Of a stretch of DNA of 64,000 nucleotides, positions 28,138 through 35,873 are shown piece by piece. Source of the DNA: Niabella drilacis (lineage in GTDB: Bacteria; Bacteroidota; Bacteroidia; Chitinophagales; Chitinophagaceae). The DNA is taken from contig NZ_FMZO01000004.1 of NCBI RefSeq assembly GCF_900101395.1, positions 125,367 through 189,366 on the forward strand. The letters run 5' to 3'. Below the pieces are notes generated by a model. It saw only the letters and a program-made list of their open reading frames with translations. It was not told the DNA's origin and made no database searches. How positions within the stretch are numbered: the first letter of the stretch is position 1; every line of letters begins with the position of its first letter. The position numbers and the translations under genes were made by a program.

Positions 28138-28175
28138 AAAAGCCGGGCAAATTTATTTTTGTACCGGCTTTTTTT
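28138..28175 (+). terminator. Intrinsic terminator of carB
   Basis: AAAAGCCGG pairs with CCGGCTTTT around an A+T-rich loop, followed by a T run. It now lies 185 bases after the carB stop because the palindromic element separates them. Confidence 0.75.
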
Positions 28176-28480
28176 AATATGTTAAGCAGGAATAGAAGTT
28201 CCGGTATAAACGCATCTGATTTCAGCATGGATCAGCTCCGGAGAAGCGTTGCGTTAATAGCGAATATGTTGTTTGGATCAACCGGGTTCCAGCAAAGCCT
28301 CCTGTTTGTTCGGTCTTCACAATGTTGCGCGGAGCCGGGAAATACCTTGCGGTACACACGGGGTTCCGTAGTGTTGGTGGGGCTTCTCTTTTCCCCTAAT
28401 TTGGATGCGTTTGTCCTGACGGAAGCCCCGCATAGCATATTTTATCGTATTTTCACTGCTTAATTATTGAGATTGATCTT
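28176..28480. other. Unexplained 305-base block before pdxA
   Basis: No recognisable gene. The block is richer in G+C than the flanking terminator DNA. It stays open in one plus-strand frame (28179-28463) and one minus-strand frame (28232-28438); neither translation has recognisable features. An 8-bp inverted repeat, GGGGCTTC at 28379-28386 with GAAGCCCC at 28422-28429, could form a hairpin. It may be a degraded mobile element, a structured RNA or the pdxA leader. Confidence 0.4.
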
Positions 28481-29566
28481 ATGACGTATAAACAAAAACC
28501 GGTAATTGGGATCACTTCCGGAGATCTGAATGGTATTGGGATCGAGCTGATTGTGAAAACGTTCTCCGATGCCCGCCTGCTGGATATCTGCACACCTGTT
28601 ATTTTCGCAAATAATAAAGTGGTCAATTTTTACAGGAAGACCCTTCCCGAAAGTAATTTTAGTTTTTATCATACACGTGAATTTGAAAAGATCAATCCCA
28701 AACAGGTAACCATTTTTAACTGCTGGGAGGAAGAAGTCAATATTACGCCCGGGATCCTGAATGAGACCGGCGGGCGCTATGCTGTAGCTGCCCTGCAAAC
28801 GGCTATTGAGGCGTTGAAGGAAAAAAAGATCGAGGGGCTTGTAACAGCGCCCATTCATAAATCCAATGTGCAGTCCGAACAGTTTTCCTATACCGGCCAT
28901 ACCCCTTATCTCAAAGCCAGCTTTAATGCCAAAGACGTGGTAATGATGATGTGCGCCGAAAATATGCGGGTGGCACTGTTAACCGAACACATTCCAATCA
29001 GCGAGGTGGCCCGGCATATTACAGCTGAAGCCATCCTGAGCAAGCTGGTGATCATCAATAGCAGCCTGCAGCGGGATTTTGGCATCAGCAAACCCCGGAT
29101 CGCTGTGCTGGGGCTCAACCCGCATGCAGGAGATGAAGGATTGGTGGGAAACGAGGAACAAACGATCATCGCTCCTGCTGTTAAGCAGGCACGTAACCGG
29201 AATATTCTTGCCTTTGGACCGTACAGTGCCGATGCTTTTTTTGCCAGGGGGCAATATGAAAAGTTTGATGCCGTACTGGCTATGTATCATGACCAGGGCC
29301 TGATCCCCTTTAAATCCCTGGCCCAGGGAGAGGGTATTAACTATACAGCAGGGCTTGACATTGTCCGTACCTCGCCGGATCATGGGGTGGCGTTTGACAT
29401 TGCTGGCAAAGGCCTGGCAGATGCCGGATCATTCCAGCAGGCCGTTTATACCTGTGCCGACATCATCAGCCAGCGTGCGGAGTACGGGGAACAACGTGCC
29501 AACCCGCTGCGGAAGGTTTCGCCGGATGTGGTTTCCAGGCTGGAAGACGAAAAGATTGAGGAGTAA
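28481..29566 (+). CDS. pdxA: 4-hydroxythreonine-4-phosphate dehydrogenase
   Basis: Enzyme of 361 residues that oxidises 4-phosphohydroxy-L-threonine in the DXP-dependent pyridoxal phosphate pathway; it is NAD(P)-dependent and needs a divalent metal. Family motifs are GITSGDLNGIGIELI at the N-terminus, VTAPIHKSNVQ, the metal ligands around YTGHTPYL, LGLNPHAGDEGLVGNEE, MYHDQGLIPFK and RTSPDHGVAFDIAGKG. The ATG follows an A+T-rich leader. The partner PdxJ is not in the window. An intrinsic terminator follows. Confidence 0.96.
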   Translation: MTYKQKPVIGITSGDLNGIGIELIVKTFSDARLLDICTPVIFANNKVVNFYRKTLPESNFSFYHTREFEKINPKQVTIFNCWEEEVNITPGILNETGGRYAVAALQTAIEALKEKKIEGLVTAPIHKSNVQSEQFSYTGHTPYLKASFNAKDVVMMMCAENMRVALLTEHIPISEVARHITAEAILSKLVIINSSLQRDFGISKPRIAVLGLNPHAGDEGLVGNEEQTIIAPAVKQARNRNILAFGPYSADAFFARGQYEKFDAVLAMYHDQGLIPFKSLAQGEGINYTAGLDIVRTSPDHGVAFDIAGKGLADAGSFQQAVYTCADIISQRAEYGEQRANPLRKVSPDVVSRLEDEKIEE

Positions 29567-29593
29567 AAGTATCAACAGTATAAATTATTGGAG

Positions 29594-29622
29594 ATCCTGC
29601 CGGTAATGGCGGGATTTTTTTT
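29594..29622 (+). terminator. Intrinsic terminator of pdxA
   Basis: ATCCTGCC pairs with GGCGGGAT (one G-U pair) around a six-base loop, followed by eight T. It starts 28 bases after the pdxA stop codon. Confidence 0.85.
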
Positions 29623-29656
29623 GGCCACTGAGGCGCAGATACACAGAGACACAGCG
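29623..29656. repeat. GGCCACTGAGGCGCAGATACACAGAGACACAG-type dispersed repeat fragment
   Basis: A low-complexity block of CAC/CAGA/GACAC units immediately after the pdxA terminator. It resembles the noncoding 'CACTGAGGCACAGAGACACAGAG' tracts that recur across Bacteroidota genomes. Copy number cannot be judged from this window. Confidence 0.4.
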
Positions 29657-29734
29657 TCTTTTTCGGCTACCACAACACCCTTTACCGAGGCTTCAGTTGC
29701 TTTAATTTTAAGTATCCAGTGTTTCTTGGTAAAC

Positions 29735-29938
29735 CTATGGGGTCTTAAATGTTTTCATATTGCCCTGGCCGCGCGTGGTGCCCTGGAACTGGGCAAAATT
29801 ATCCTGATTGTTGCTGGCGGTAATAATTTGTAGCGGCACGGATGCATAAATATCCAGTGCTTCAGTGGCATACAGCAGGGAACTGGCAAAAAAAATAAGA
29901 GGGGGTACGATGATCTGGAAAGATCCTGTAGCCCACTC
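29735..29938 (-). pseudogene. Possible C-terminal gene remnant
   Basis: On the minus strand 67 codons are open between an upstream TAA and a TAG stop, with no ATG until seven codons before the end. The translation looks protein-like (a hydrophobic stretch, then LLYATEALDIYASVPLQI and a polar tail with NNQDNFAQFQGTTRGQGN). I do not recognise the family. It could be the 3' end of a gene that lost its 5' part, or chance. Confidence 0.35.
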
Positions 29939-30100
29939 TTAAGCCCTCTAAACCGACATAAAAGTAGGGCGCTTAAAACAGTGTTTTTAATTTATTCGAT
30001 GAATGCCCTCATTTTTAAGCCCGATCCGGCAAAAAAAAAGATAAAGCAAAATGCCAGGGCCCGTTTCAGCTGTCATACAGCAATGAAACTGGATGCAGGC

Positions 30101-30129
30101 AAAAAAGCGATCCCCGGGGGAGATCGCTT
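30101..30129 (-). terminator. Intrinsic terminator of the M48 protease gene
   Basis: On the minus strand AAGCGATC pairs with GATCGCTT around a short G+C-rich loop, followed by six T. It begins about 23 bases past the stop codon of the M48 gene. Confidence 0.85.
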
Positions 30130-30151
30130 AATTATCAATTAAAAGGAGGGG

Positions 30152-30928
30152 TTATTTTTTATAAAGCCCGTCTTTTTTAGCTCTTTCGGTTACTTTGGCA
30201 GCACGGTCTTTGCTGTCGGGGTGGCTGCTCAGCATTTTTTCGGTATTACTCGCACTGGCACCGCCGCTTAGTTCTGCCAGCTTGTTAAAAGCGCTGGCCA
30301 TTGCCATTACATCGTAGCCATTCCTTTTTAAAAAGTCATAGCCGTATGTATCAGCATCAGATTCCTGTTTGCGGCTGTATTTAGATTCAAGAACGGCATT
30401 GGCAAACTGGCCCAGCTGGCTTTCGCTCAGCTGCGCTACGGCCCCGGATTGGGAAGCAGCAGCATCTGTAATGGCGGCTCTTTTATAAGCGGCCCTGACC
30501 GCATCCCGGGTATCCTTGTTCTTCACATGACCGATTTCGTGCCCGATCACGGAAAGGATCTCTTCGTCGGTCATCAGGTCCATCAGGGCTGCAAATACCC
30601 GGATGCTGCCATCAGCACAGGCAAAGGCATTGATATCCTTTACCAGGTAAACTTTGTAGTTAAGGGCCAGGCCGTCTTCGCTTTTGTGTTTTGCAAAGAT
30701 CTTGTTCAGCCGGACAGCATAGGGGTCGTCATCTTTAGCAACGGGGTTGTTTTTGTCCATCCAGTCTACCGCCTGTTTGGCCAGTTTTGCTGCATCGGCA
30801 TCGCTGAATGTTGCTGCTTTAACACCTTTTTCCGCAGCGCCGATCGTTTTTGAGTTGAGCTTAAATTGAGCTTGGGAACTGGTGGCAAAGGTTGCCAGGA
30901 TAGCAACGGATAAGAATACTTTCTTCAT
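30152..30928 (-). CDS. Secreted M48 family metalloprotease
   Basis: Zinc peptidase of 258 residues. A signal peptide ends near residue 20 (ATSSQAQ). Zinc ligands are in VIGHEIGH (His130, His134, catalytic Glu131), and the third ligand is probably the glutamate in ESDADTYGY (about 193). AACADGSIRVFAALMDLMTDEE before the zinc site and a C-terminal SSHPDSKDRAAKV are typical of the short periplasmic M48 group (LoiP/YcaL-like). A role in outer-membrane or periplasmic quality control is known for relatives; the substrate here is unknown. Confidence 0.93.
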   Translation of the reverse strand: MKKVFLSVAILATFATSSQAQFKLNSKTIGAAEKGVKAATFSDADAAKLAKQAVDWMDKNNPVAKDDDPYAVRLNKIFAKHKSEDGLALNYKVYLVKDINAFACADGSIRVFAALMDLMTDEEILSVIGHEIGHVKNKDTRDAVRAAYKRAAITDAAASQSGAVAQLSESQLGQFANAVLESKYSRKQESDADTYGYDFLKRNGYDVMAMASAFNKLAELSGGASASNTEKMLSSHPDSKDRAAKVTERAKKDGLYKK

Positions 30929-30994
30929 GTTTTTCAGTTTGATTTAAATTTTGCGCCAAAGCTAAGGAGTTTGTATTAAAATAATGTTACAGGA

Positions 30995-31528
30995 TCAGGA
31001 ATTCAGGAGCTGGTCTACTGCTTTAACGGCGGCTTCCAGGCGGTCCGTTCCCTGCCCCCTGATTTCGGCCCAGGGTGTTTGCTGATCAATAAGCAAGGTC
31101 CTGTAGATCCGGAACAATTCCTCCCTTGTTTCAGGATCGGGGTATTCCCTCAATTCGTCTTTTACCCAGGGGAGATCGGTGTTGCATAACAGGTATAAGT
31201 CATACCTGCGGGAGGCAATAGTATCCAGGATAAAAGAATGGCACTTGTTAAAAACGAATTCGCACCAAACCTTCATCACGTACATATCAGTATCAATAAA
31301 GAGCAGGTTTTTTCCATTGGCTTGCAATTGCCGGCTATATTGATCTTCCAGTGCCAGCTGGCCCCGGGCAATGGTCAGCAGCTGTCCGTAAGTATACGTT
31401 TTCCCGTTTGCCAACAGGTAGTCGCGGGCATATTCAGGGCACCAGCCGGTGTGGTAATGTGCTGCCAGGGCCGCGCACAAATGGCTTTTCCCGGTACTTT
31501 CGGGGCCTATGATCACAATTTTTTTCAA
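30995..31528 (-). CDS. P-loop ATPase similar to the kinase domain of NadR
   Basis: Protein of 177 residues. It has a P-loop GPESTGKSH at the N-terminus, then EYARDYL, and LLFIDTDMYVMKVWCEFVF as the Walker B-like region, which match the ribosylnicotinamide-kinase-like domain of NadR. The nucleotidyltransferase domain of NadR is absent, so this would be the stand-alone ATPase form. Phosphorylation of nicotinamide riboside is plausible but not proven; a PnuC transporter, the usual neighbour, is not in the window. It lies 59 bases after the M23 lipoprotein gene on the same strand. Confidence 0.82.
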   Translation of the reverse strand: MKKIVIIGPESTGKSHLCAALAAHYHTGWCPEYARDYLLANGKTYTYGQLLTIARGQLALEDQYSRQLQANGKNLLFIDTDMYVMKVWCEFVFNKCHSFILDTIASRRYDLYLLCNTDLPWVKDELREYPDPETREELFRIYRTLLIDQQTPWAEIRGQGTDRLEAAVKAVDQLLNS

Positions 31529-31587
31529 TATGATTTTTTAATGGGTTATCAATAATGAGCGGTGAGCTCCGGTTGCCGCAGTGCTCA

Positions 31588-32193
31588 TTACGGCGGGTTC
31601 CGGTAATTACGGATGGCACGCAGGTACCGGGCGCCCTTTTTGGTACGGAAACGGGTGGGCATTTGTTTAAACCTGCTGTTACGGTCAAAGGTCCATACAA
31701 TAAAATGAAGGTGGGGAAAATAGGTGTAACCCGTATTGCCGCTGCGCGCGATGGGTTGGCCTTTTTTGACAGCATCACCCACCTGCACCAATACTCCGTC
31801 TTTCTGCAGATGCCAGTACCCTGCCCGGGAACTGTCCGCATGCTGAATAACAACATAGTTGGCATGCACCCGGTTCGATTTTTTAATGCCGCCCTGGCTG
31901 CCGTCTTTTTTCAGCCGCACCACAATACCATCTCTTGCTGCGCATACAACAGATCCGGCCGGCATTTTAAAATCCAGTGCAGCCCTTCGTTTATGCGTAA
32001 ACTGTGTAAAATAGCCCTGTACCAGGGTATGACTGACGCCTTTGGGATAGGGCAGGTCGTAAATAAAGGAACTGGTATCAATGATGCTTCCTCTTTGAAG
32101 CCGGTGTGTTTCCCGGCGCAAAGGGTTGTTCATGTACGCACAGCTGCCCGATAAAACGGCTGTGGCCAGGGATATGAGGACGATCAAACGCAT
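31588..32193 (-). CDS. M23 family metallopeptidase lipoprotein
   Basis: Protein of 201 residues with a lipoprotein signal (lipobox LSGSC, Cys18). The M23 domain is at about 75-185: HKRRAALD supplies His and Asp, GYWHLQKDG is the central strand and HLHF supplies the last zinc ligand. It is probably a periplasmic or outer-membrane-anchored endopeptidase acting on cell-wall crosslinks or a regulator of one. The ATG lies two bases after the U-tract of the upstream NifU terminator, so the leader is very short or comes by read-through. Confidence 0.88.
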   Translation of the reverse strand: MRLIVLISLATAVLSGSCAYMNNPLRRETHRLQRGSIIDTSSFIYDLPYPKGVSHTLVQGYFTQFTHKRRAALDFKMPAGSVVCAARDGIVVRLKKDGSQGGIKKSNRVHANYVVIQHADSSRAGYWHLQKDGVLVQVGDAVKKGQPIARSGNTGYTYFPHLHFIVWTFDRNSRFKQMPTRFRTKKGARYLRAIRNYRNPP

Positions 32194-32194
32194 T

Positions 32195-32223
32195 AAAAAA
32201 GCGCCACCGGCACTGGTGACGCT
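32195..32223 (-). terminator. Intrinsic terminator of the NifU-type gene, abutting the next start codon
   Basis: On the minus strand AGCGTCACC pairs with GGTGGCGCT (one mismatch) around six bases, followed by six T. The M23 lipoprotein ATG begins two bases after the T run. Confidence 0.8.
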
Positions 32224-32247
32224 AACAAATGTATTGATTCTGATGGA

Positions 32248-32844
32248 TTATTCGGCTTCGGCCACTACTTCCTTTACTTCCGGGATCATGCGCTTCATCA
32301 TTCCTTCGATACCGGCTTTGAGAGTGATCATTGAAGAAGGACAGCCGCTGCAGCTTCCCTGCATCATCAGGTTTACGACCCCGTCGTTATAGCTCCGGAA
32401 CTGGATGGCGCCTCCGTCCATTTCAACTGCCGGCTTTACATAATTCTCCAGTAGCTCTTTGATCCGTTTTACCACGTCGTCGTCGTCAGCGGTAACCTCG
32501 TTGCTGCTTTCCTTTTTCACGGTGATCACTTCATCTTCATTGATCACTACTTTTCCTTCTTCGAGGTAGTCCTTTAAAAACTGGCGGATAGAAGGGGTTA
32601 CATCCTGCCATTCTGCGTCGGCAGTTTTGGTGAGGGTTACAAAATTACTGGCAATAAAAACGGCCTTTATAAAAGGAAAACCAAACAATTCAGTGGCAAG
32701 CGGGGAAGGCCTGGCCGCTTCCACATCCGGGAAATCGATACTTTTACCAGGGTACAACAGCTTGTTGGCTACAAACTTCATTGTTTCCGGGTTGGGTGTC
32801 ATCTCTGTATAAATACTGATCACTGGATTACCTGTTTTTATCAT
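32248..32844 (-). CDS. NifU family Fe-S cluster carrier (NfuA-like)
   Basis: Protein of 198 residues in the two-domain Nfu form. The N-terminal Nfu_N domain carries YTEMTPNPETMKFVANK and FPFIKAVFIASNFVTLTK. A short acidic linker follows, then the C-terminal NifU domain with MDGGAIQF and the cluster-binding CxxC (Cys165, Cys168, GSCSGCPSS). These proteins hold a 4Fe-4S cluster for transfer to target enzymes. The start MIKTGNPVISIYTEMTP is consistent with family N-termini. It is first in the minus-strand run but is separated from the next gene by its own terminator. Confidence 0.93.
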   Translation of the reverse strand: MIKTGNPVISIYTEMTPNPETMKFVANKLLYPGKSIDFPDVEAARPSPLATELFGFPFIKAVFIASNFVTLTKTADAEWQDVTPSIRQFLKDYLEEGKVVINEDEVITVKKESSNEVTADDDDVVKRIKELLENYVKPAVEMDGGAIQFRSYNDGVVNLMMQGSCSGCPSSMITLKAGIEGMMKRMIPEVKEVVAEAE

Positions 32845-33101
32845 GATATGCTGCTATTAATTTACAAAATTAACAATATTTGGCCGTATTGGTTTAAAAG
32901 AGTGGGCGACAGCGTATAACATTTTGTTGTTCAGGCGGTATATGGATTTTCCATGGAGCCGATACCGGTTTTTTACAGGTCAGAAAAATGTGATCTGCCG
33001 GCGAATAATCTGTATCTTGTCCTGAATATCCGCAGGCAACTTGCTGTTGCGCCGGCGGGCAGCGGATAAATCCAGGATCTGTTTTGTGAAAAATTATTTA
33101 A

Positions 33102-35204
33102 ATGGTTGATAGTAAAGGTGTTTTGAGTAAGCGGTTTAAACCTGTAGCGCTTTTGTACCTCACAGGCATCGTAATAAATTTTATTACCCGCCTCCTGCTG
33201 CTCTTTGTCTCTTTCAACGATCTTTCGCTGGGGCTGAAAAATATCGCGGGGGTCTTTTTCATCGGCTTGTTTTATGATATCTGCTTCCTGTCCTTTGTAT
33301 CCATTCCCTTTATCCTGATAGCCTGGCTTACCAATGACCTCCTTTTCAAAAATCCCTGGAAAAAAGGAGTCATCGTGCTCTTTATGATCGGGATCGTTCT
33401 TTCTGTGATCCGGAATCCCATCCCAAAGGAGTTTGATAAAAAGCTTCCCTGGGTGTTTACCGGGCTGGTAGTATTGCTGTTTGGTATCTACCTGCTGCTT
33501 GCGTCAAAAACAGATGCCTACCGTCATCGCTGGCGGACCCGCGGTATGAAAGTATTCTTTTTTATCGTCCTGTTCCTGTTTGTTTTTAATATCATCAGCG
33601 AGTATTTCTTTTGGGATGAGTTTGGCTCCCGTTACAATTTCATTGCCGTGGATTACCTGATCTATACGAATGAGGTGGTAGGCAATATCAGGGAATCGTA
33701 CCCCATCGGCTGGATCATTGCCGGTGTGTTGCTGGTGACCCTACTCATTTTTCTGCTCATCAGGAAACGCCTGGATGGCTGGGCTTTTGCCCGCCCGGGT
33801 ATTGCAAAACGGTCGTTGCTGGCACTCGGGCTGCTGGCGGTTCCGGTGCTGGTTTATTTTTTGGTGAACAACCGGATCAAAAATTTCAGCGATAATGATT
33901 ATGTAAATCAGCTGGCCGGTAACGGGGTGTATGAATTTGGTGCTGCCTTCTGGAATAACGACCTGGACTTTTACCGCTTTTACAAGACCGTACCAGACAG
34001 GGAAGCGCTTGCCGAAGTGCGGAAGCAACTGCTGGAACGTTCCCCCACCGATAGTTTTTTGAGCAATGACGGGTTTTCGATTGAGCGGATGGTGAACTAC
34101 CCCGGCCCGGAAAAGCGGATGAATGTAGTACTGATCAGCATCGAAAGTTTCAGCGCAGGGTTTATGGGCACGTTTGGAAACCCTCAGAATATTACGCCCT
34201 ATTTAGACAGCTTAAGCCGGCAATCAGTTTTTTTTAGGAAGTGCTATGCCACCGGAACCCGTACTGTGCGCGGGCTGGAAGTGCTTTCGCTTTCAATACC
34301 GCCCATCCCTGGGCAAAGTATTGTGCGCCGCCCCAATAACGACAGCCTGTTTACGATTGGGGCTGTATTGCGGGAGCGGGGCTATACCACCCAGTTTTTG
34401 TATGGAGGCTACAGCAGCTTCGACAATATGGGCCCCTATTTTTCGGCCAATGGCTATGAGGTGATCGACCGTTCCGCATTAAAACCGGAGGAGATCCACT
34501 ATGCCAATATCTGGGGTGTGGCGGATGAGGATATGTTTACCCTGGCATTAAAACAGTTTGATAAAAATGCGGCCACGGGGAACCCCTTTTTTGCACAGAT
34601 CATGACTGTCTCCAACCACCGGCCCTATACCTATCCCGAAGGCCGGATCGATATTGCGCCCAAATTGCAGAAAAGAGAGGGCGCCGTTAAATATACCGAC
34701 TATTGTATCGGTAGTTTTCTCAGGCAGGCTGCTGCAAAGCCCTGGTTCTCAAACACTGTATTTGTGATCGTAGCCGATCATTGCGCTTCGGCCGCCGGTA
34801 AAACAGATCTGCCGGTAACCGGCTATCATATCCCGCTGTTTATTTACAGCCCGGCCAACCTGCAGCCGCAGGTGGTGGATCATATGGTATCCCAGGTAGA
34901 CGTGGTGCCTACGATCCTGGGCCTGCTGAATAAAAGCTACCGTTCAAAATTTTTCGGGCAGGATCTGCTGCGGATGCCACCGGGTAAGGACCGGGCATTT
35001 ATCAGCACCTATAGCGGGCTGGGATATTTAAGAGACAGTCAGCTCATCGTACAAACCCCACCTCATAAAGTGGAGCAGCAGCGCCCGGATTTTAGTACCG
35101 GCACGGCGGCAAAGATGGCGATCAATGACAGTTTATACCGTCAGGCCCTGAGCTATTACCAGCTGGCGGAAAAAATCTTTAAATCCGGGGGGTATAAACA
35201 GTAA
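33102..35204 (+). CDS. LTA synthase family protein (membrane-bound sulfatase-type phosphotransferase)
   Basis: Protein of 700 residues. About five N-terminal transmembrane helices (to about residue 255) are followed by a periplasmic alkaline-phosphatase/sulfatase fold (about 340-640). VVLISIESFSAGFMGTFG holds the metal-binding acidic residue, ATGTRTVRGLE the candidate nucleophilic threonine, and VFVIVADHCASAAG a later metal site. Relatives in Gram-negative bacteria transfer phosphoglycerol or phosphoethanolamine groups to glycans or lipids; Bacteroidota make no lipoteichoic acid, so the acceptor is unknown. It is a single gene, divergent from the NifU-type gene. Confidence 0.9.
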   Translation: MVDSKGVLSKRFKPVALLYLTGIVINFITRLLLLFVSFNDLSLGLKNIAGVFFIGLFYDICFLSFVSIPFILIAWLTNDLLFKNPWKKGVIVLFMIGIVLSVIRNPIPKEFDKKLPWVFTGLVVLLFGIYLLLASKTDAYRHRWRTRGMKVFFFIVLFLFVFNIISEYFFWDEFGSRYNFIAVDYLIYTNEVVGNIRESYPIGWIIAGVLLVTLLIFLLIRKRLDGWAFARPGIAKRSLLALGLLAVPVLVYFLVNNRIKNFSDNDYVNQLAGNGVYEFGAAFWNNDLDFYRFYKTVPDREALAEVRKQLLERSPTDSFLSNDGFSIERMVNYPGPEKRMNVVLISIESFSAGFMGTFGNPQNITPYLDSLSRQSVFFRKCYATGTRTVRGLEVLSLSIPPIPGQSIVRRPNNDSLFTIGAVLRERGYTTQFLYGGYSSFDNMGPYFSANGYEVIDRSALKPEEIHYANIWGVADEDMFTLALKQFDKNAATGNPFFAQIMTVSNHRPYTYPEGRIDIAPKLQKREGAVKYTDYCIGSFLRQAAAKPWFSNTVFVIVADHCASAAGKTDLPVTGYHIPLFIYSPANLQPQVVDHMVSQVDVVPTILGLLNKSYRSKFFGQDLLRMPPGKDRAFISTYSGLGYLRDSQLIVQTPPHKVEQQRPDFSTGTAAKMAINDSLYRQALSYYQLAEKIFKSGGYKQ

Positions 35205-35290
35205 AAAATGTTTCAAGTTCAAGGTTTAACGTCGGCTCCGGCTTCGGCACTCAATGAGCATCTAAAAGCTGCATGCTAAATGCTGATTGC

Positions 35291-35336
35291 TCAGATCTTG
35301 AATCTCAATTCTCAAATCTCGAATCTGAAATCTCAA
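35291..35336. repeat. Degenerate TCnnATC-type heptamer tract
   Basis: Successive units such as TCTCAAATCTCGAATCTGAAATCTCAA form a degenerate seven-base repeat directly before the ArsC-like start codon. Similar AAATCTC tracts occur between genes in many Bacteroidota genomes. A transcription role is not evident. Confidence 0.5.
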
Positions 35337-35337
35337 C

Positions 35338-35697
35338 ATGAAAAAAATATACTACCTCGCTACCTGCGATACCTGTAAGAAAATAATGGAAGCCGCCGGA
35401 ATCAACGAGCAAAGCGGGTTTCAGCTGCAGGATATCCGCACGGAAAAAATAACCCCCGGGCAACTGGATGAAATGAAACAGCTTGCCGGAAGCTATGAAG
35501 CTTTATTCAGCCGCCGGGCGCTATTGTATAAAGAGCTGGCGCTGAAAGATAAAAGGCTGGAAGAAAACGACTATCGTGATTATATCCTGGAACATGACAC
35601 TTTTTTAAAACGCCCGGTAGTGATCATTGGGGACCGCATTTTTATCGGTAGTGATAAGAAAAATGTAGAAGCCCTGACCGTCTTTGTAAAGCAATAA
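35338..35697 (+). CDS. ArsC/Spx-like protein
   Basis: Protein of 119 residues with the ArsC/Spx/MgsR thioredoxin fold. CDTC gives a redox pair (Cys10, Cys13). QDIRTEKITPGQLDEM and FLKRPVVIIGDRIFIG are typical of this family, the latter replacing the RPI motif of arsenate reductases. With a CxxC it may be a thiol oxidoreductase or a regulator of the MgsR type; arsenate reduction is possible but no ars genes are nearby. The start codon directly follows the heptamer repeat tract. Confidence 0.82.
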   Translation: MKKIYYLATCDTCKKIMEAAGINEQSGFQLQDIRTEKITPGQLDEMKQLAGSYEALFSRRALLYKELALKDKRLEENDYRDYILEHDTFLKRPVVIIGDRIFIGSDKKNVEALTVFVKQ

Positions 35698-35873
35698 AAG
35701 AGCGGCGTAACGGAGCAAGTAATACCATCGCGGTGTTCCATAGCCCCCATGGGTCAGGCCGTCATCCATAAACTGCAAAAAGGGCCAACTGCGGATGACA
35801 ACCATTGGGCCAACGCTGCACAACAAATGCAACAAGCAGGGCCATCAAATGCAACAAAGAAATGAGCCGTTGA

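Larger units (their letters stand above)
29567..30151. other. Intergenic region between pdxA and the M48 protease gene
   Basis: 585 bases holding the pdxA terminator (29594-29622), a short CACTGAGGCGCAGATACACAG-type repeat, a possible gene remnant on the minus strand (29735-29938) and the terminator of the M48 gene (30101-30129). I see no complete gene. A plus-strand frame at 29588-29833 starts inside the terminator and is rejected. Confidence 0.6.

Noticed and set aside
29588-29833. 81-codon plus-strand frame after pdxA
   Set aside because: It starts inside the pdxA terminator, runs through a repeat fragment and overlaps the minus-strand remnant; no protein features.
35760-35798. GTCATCC/GGATGAC inverted repeat between the ArsC-like gene and the MFS gene
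   Set aside because: Seven-base arms 25 bases apart, with no T run on either strand; too weak to call a terminator or operator.
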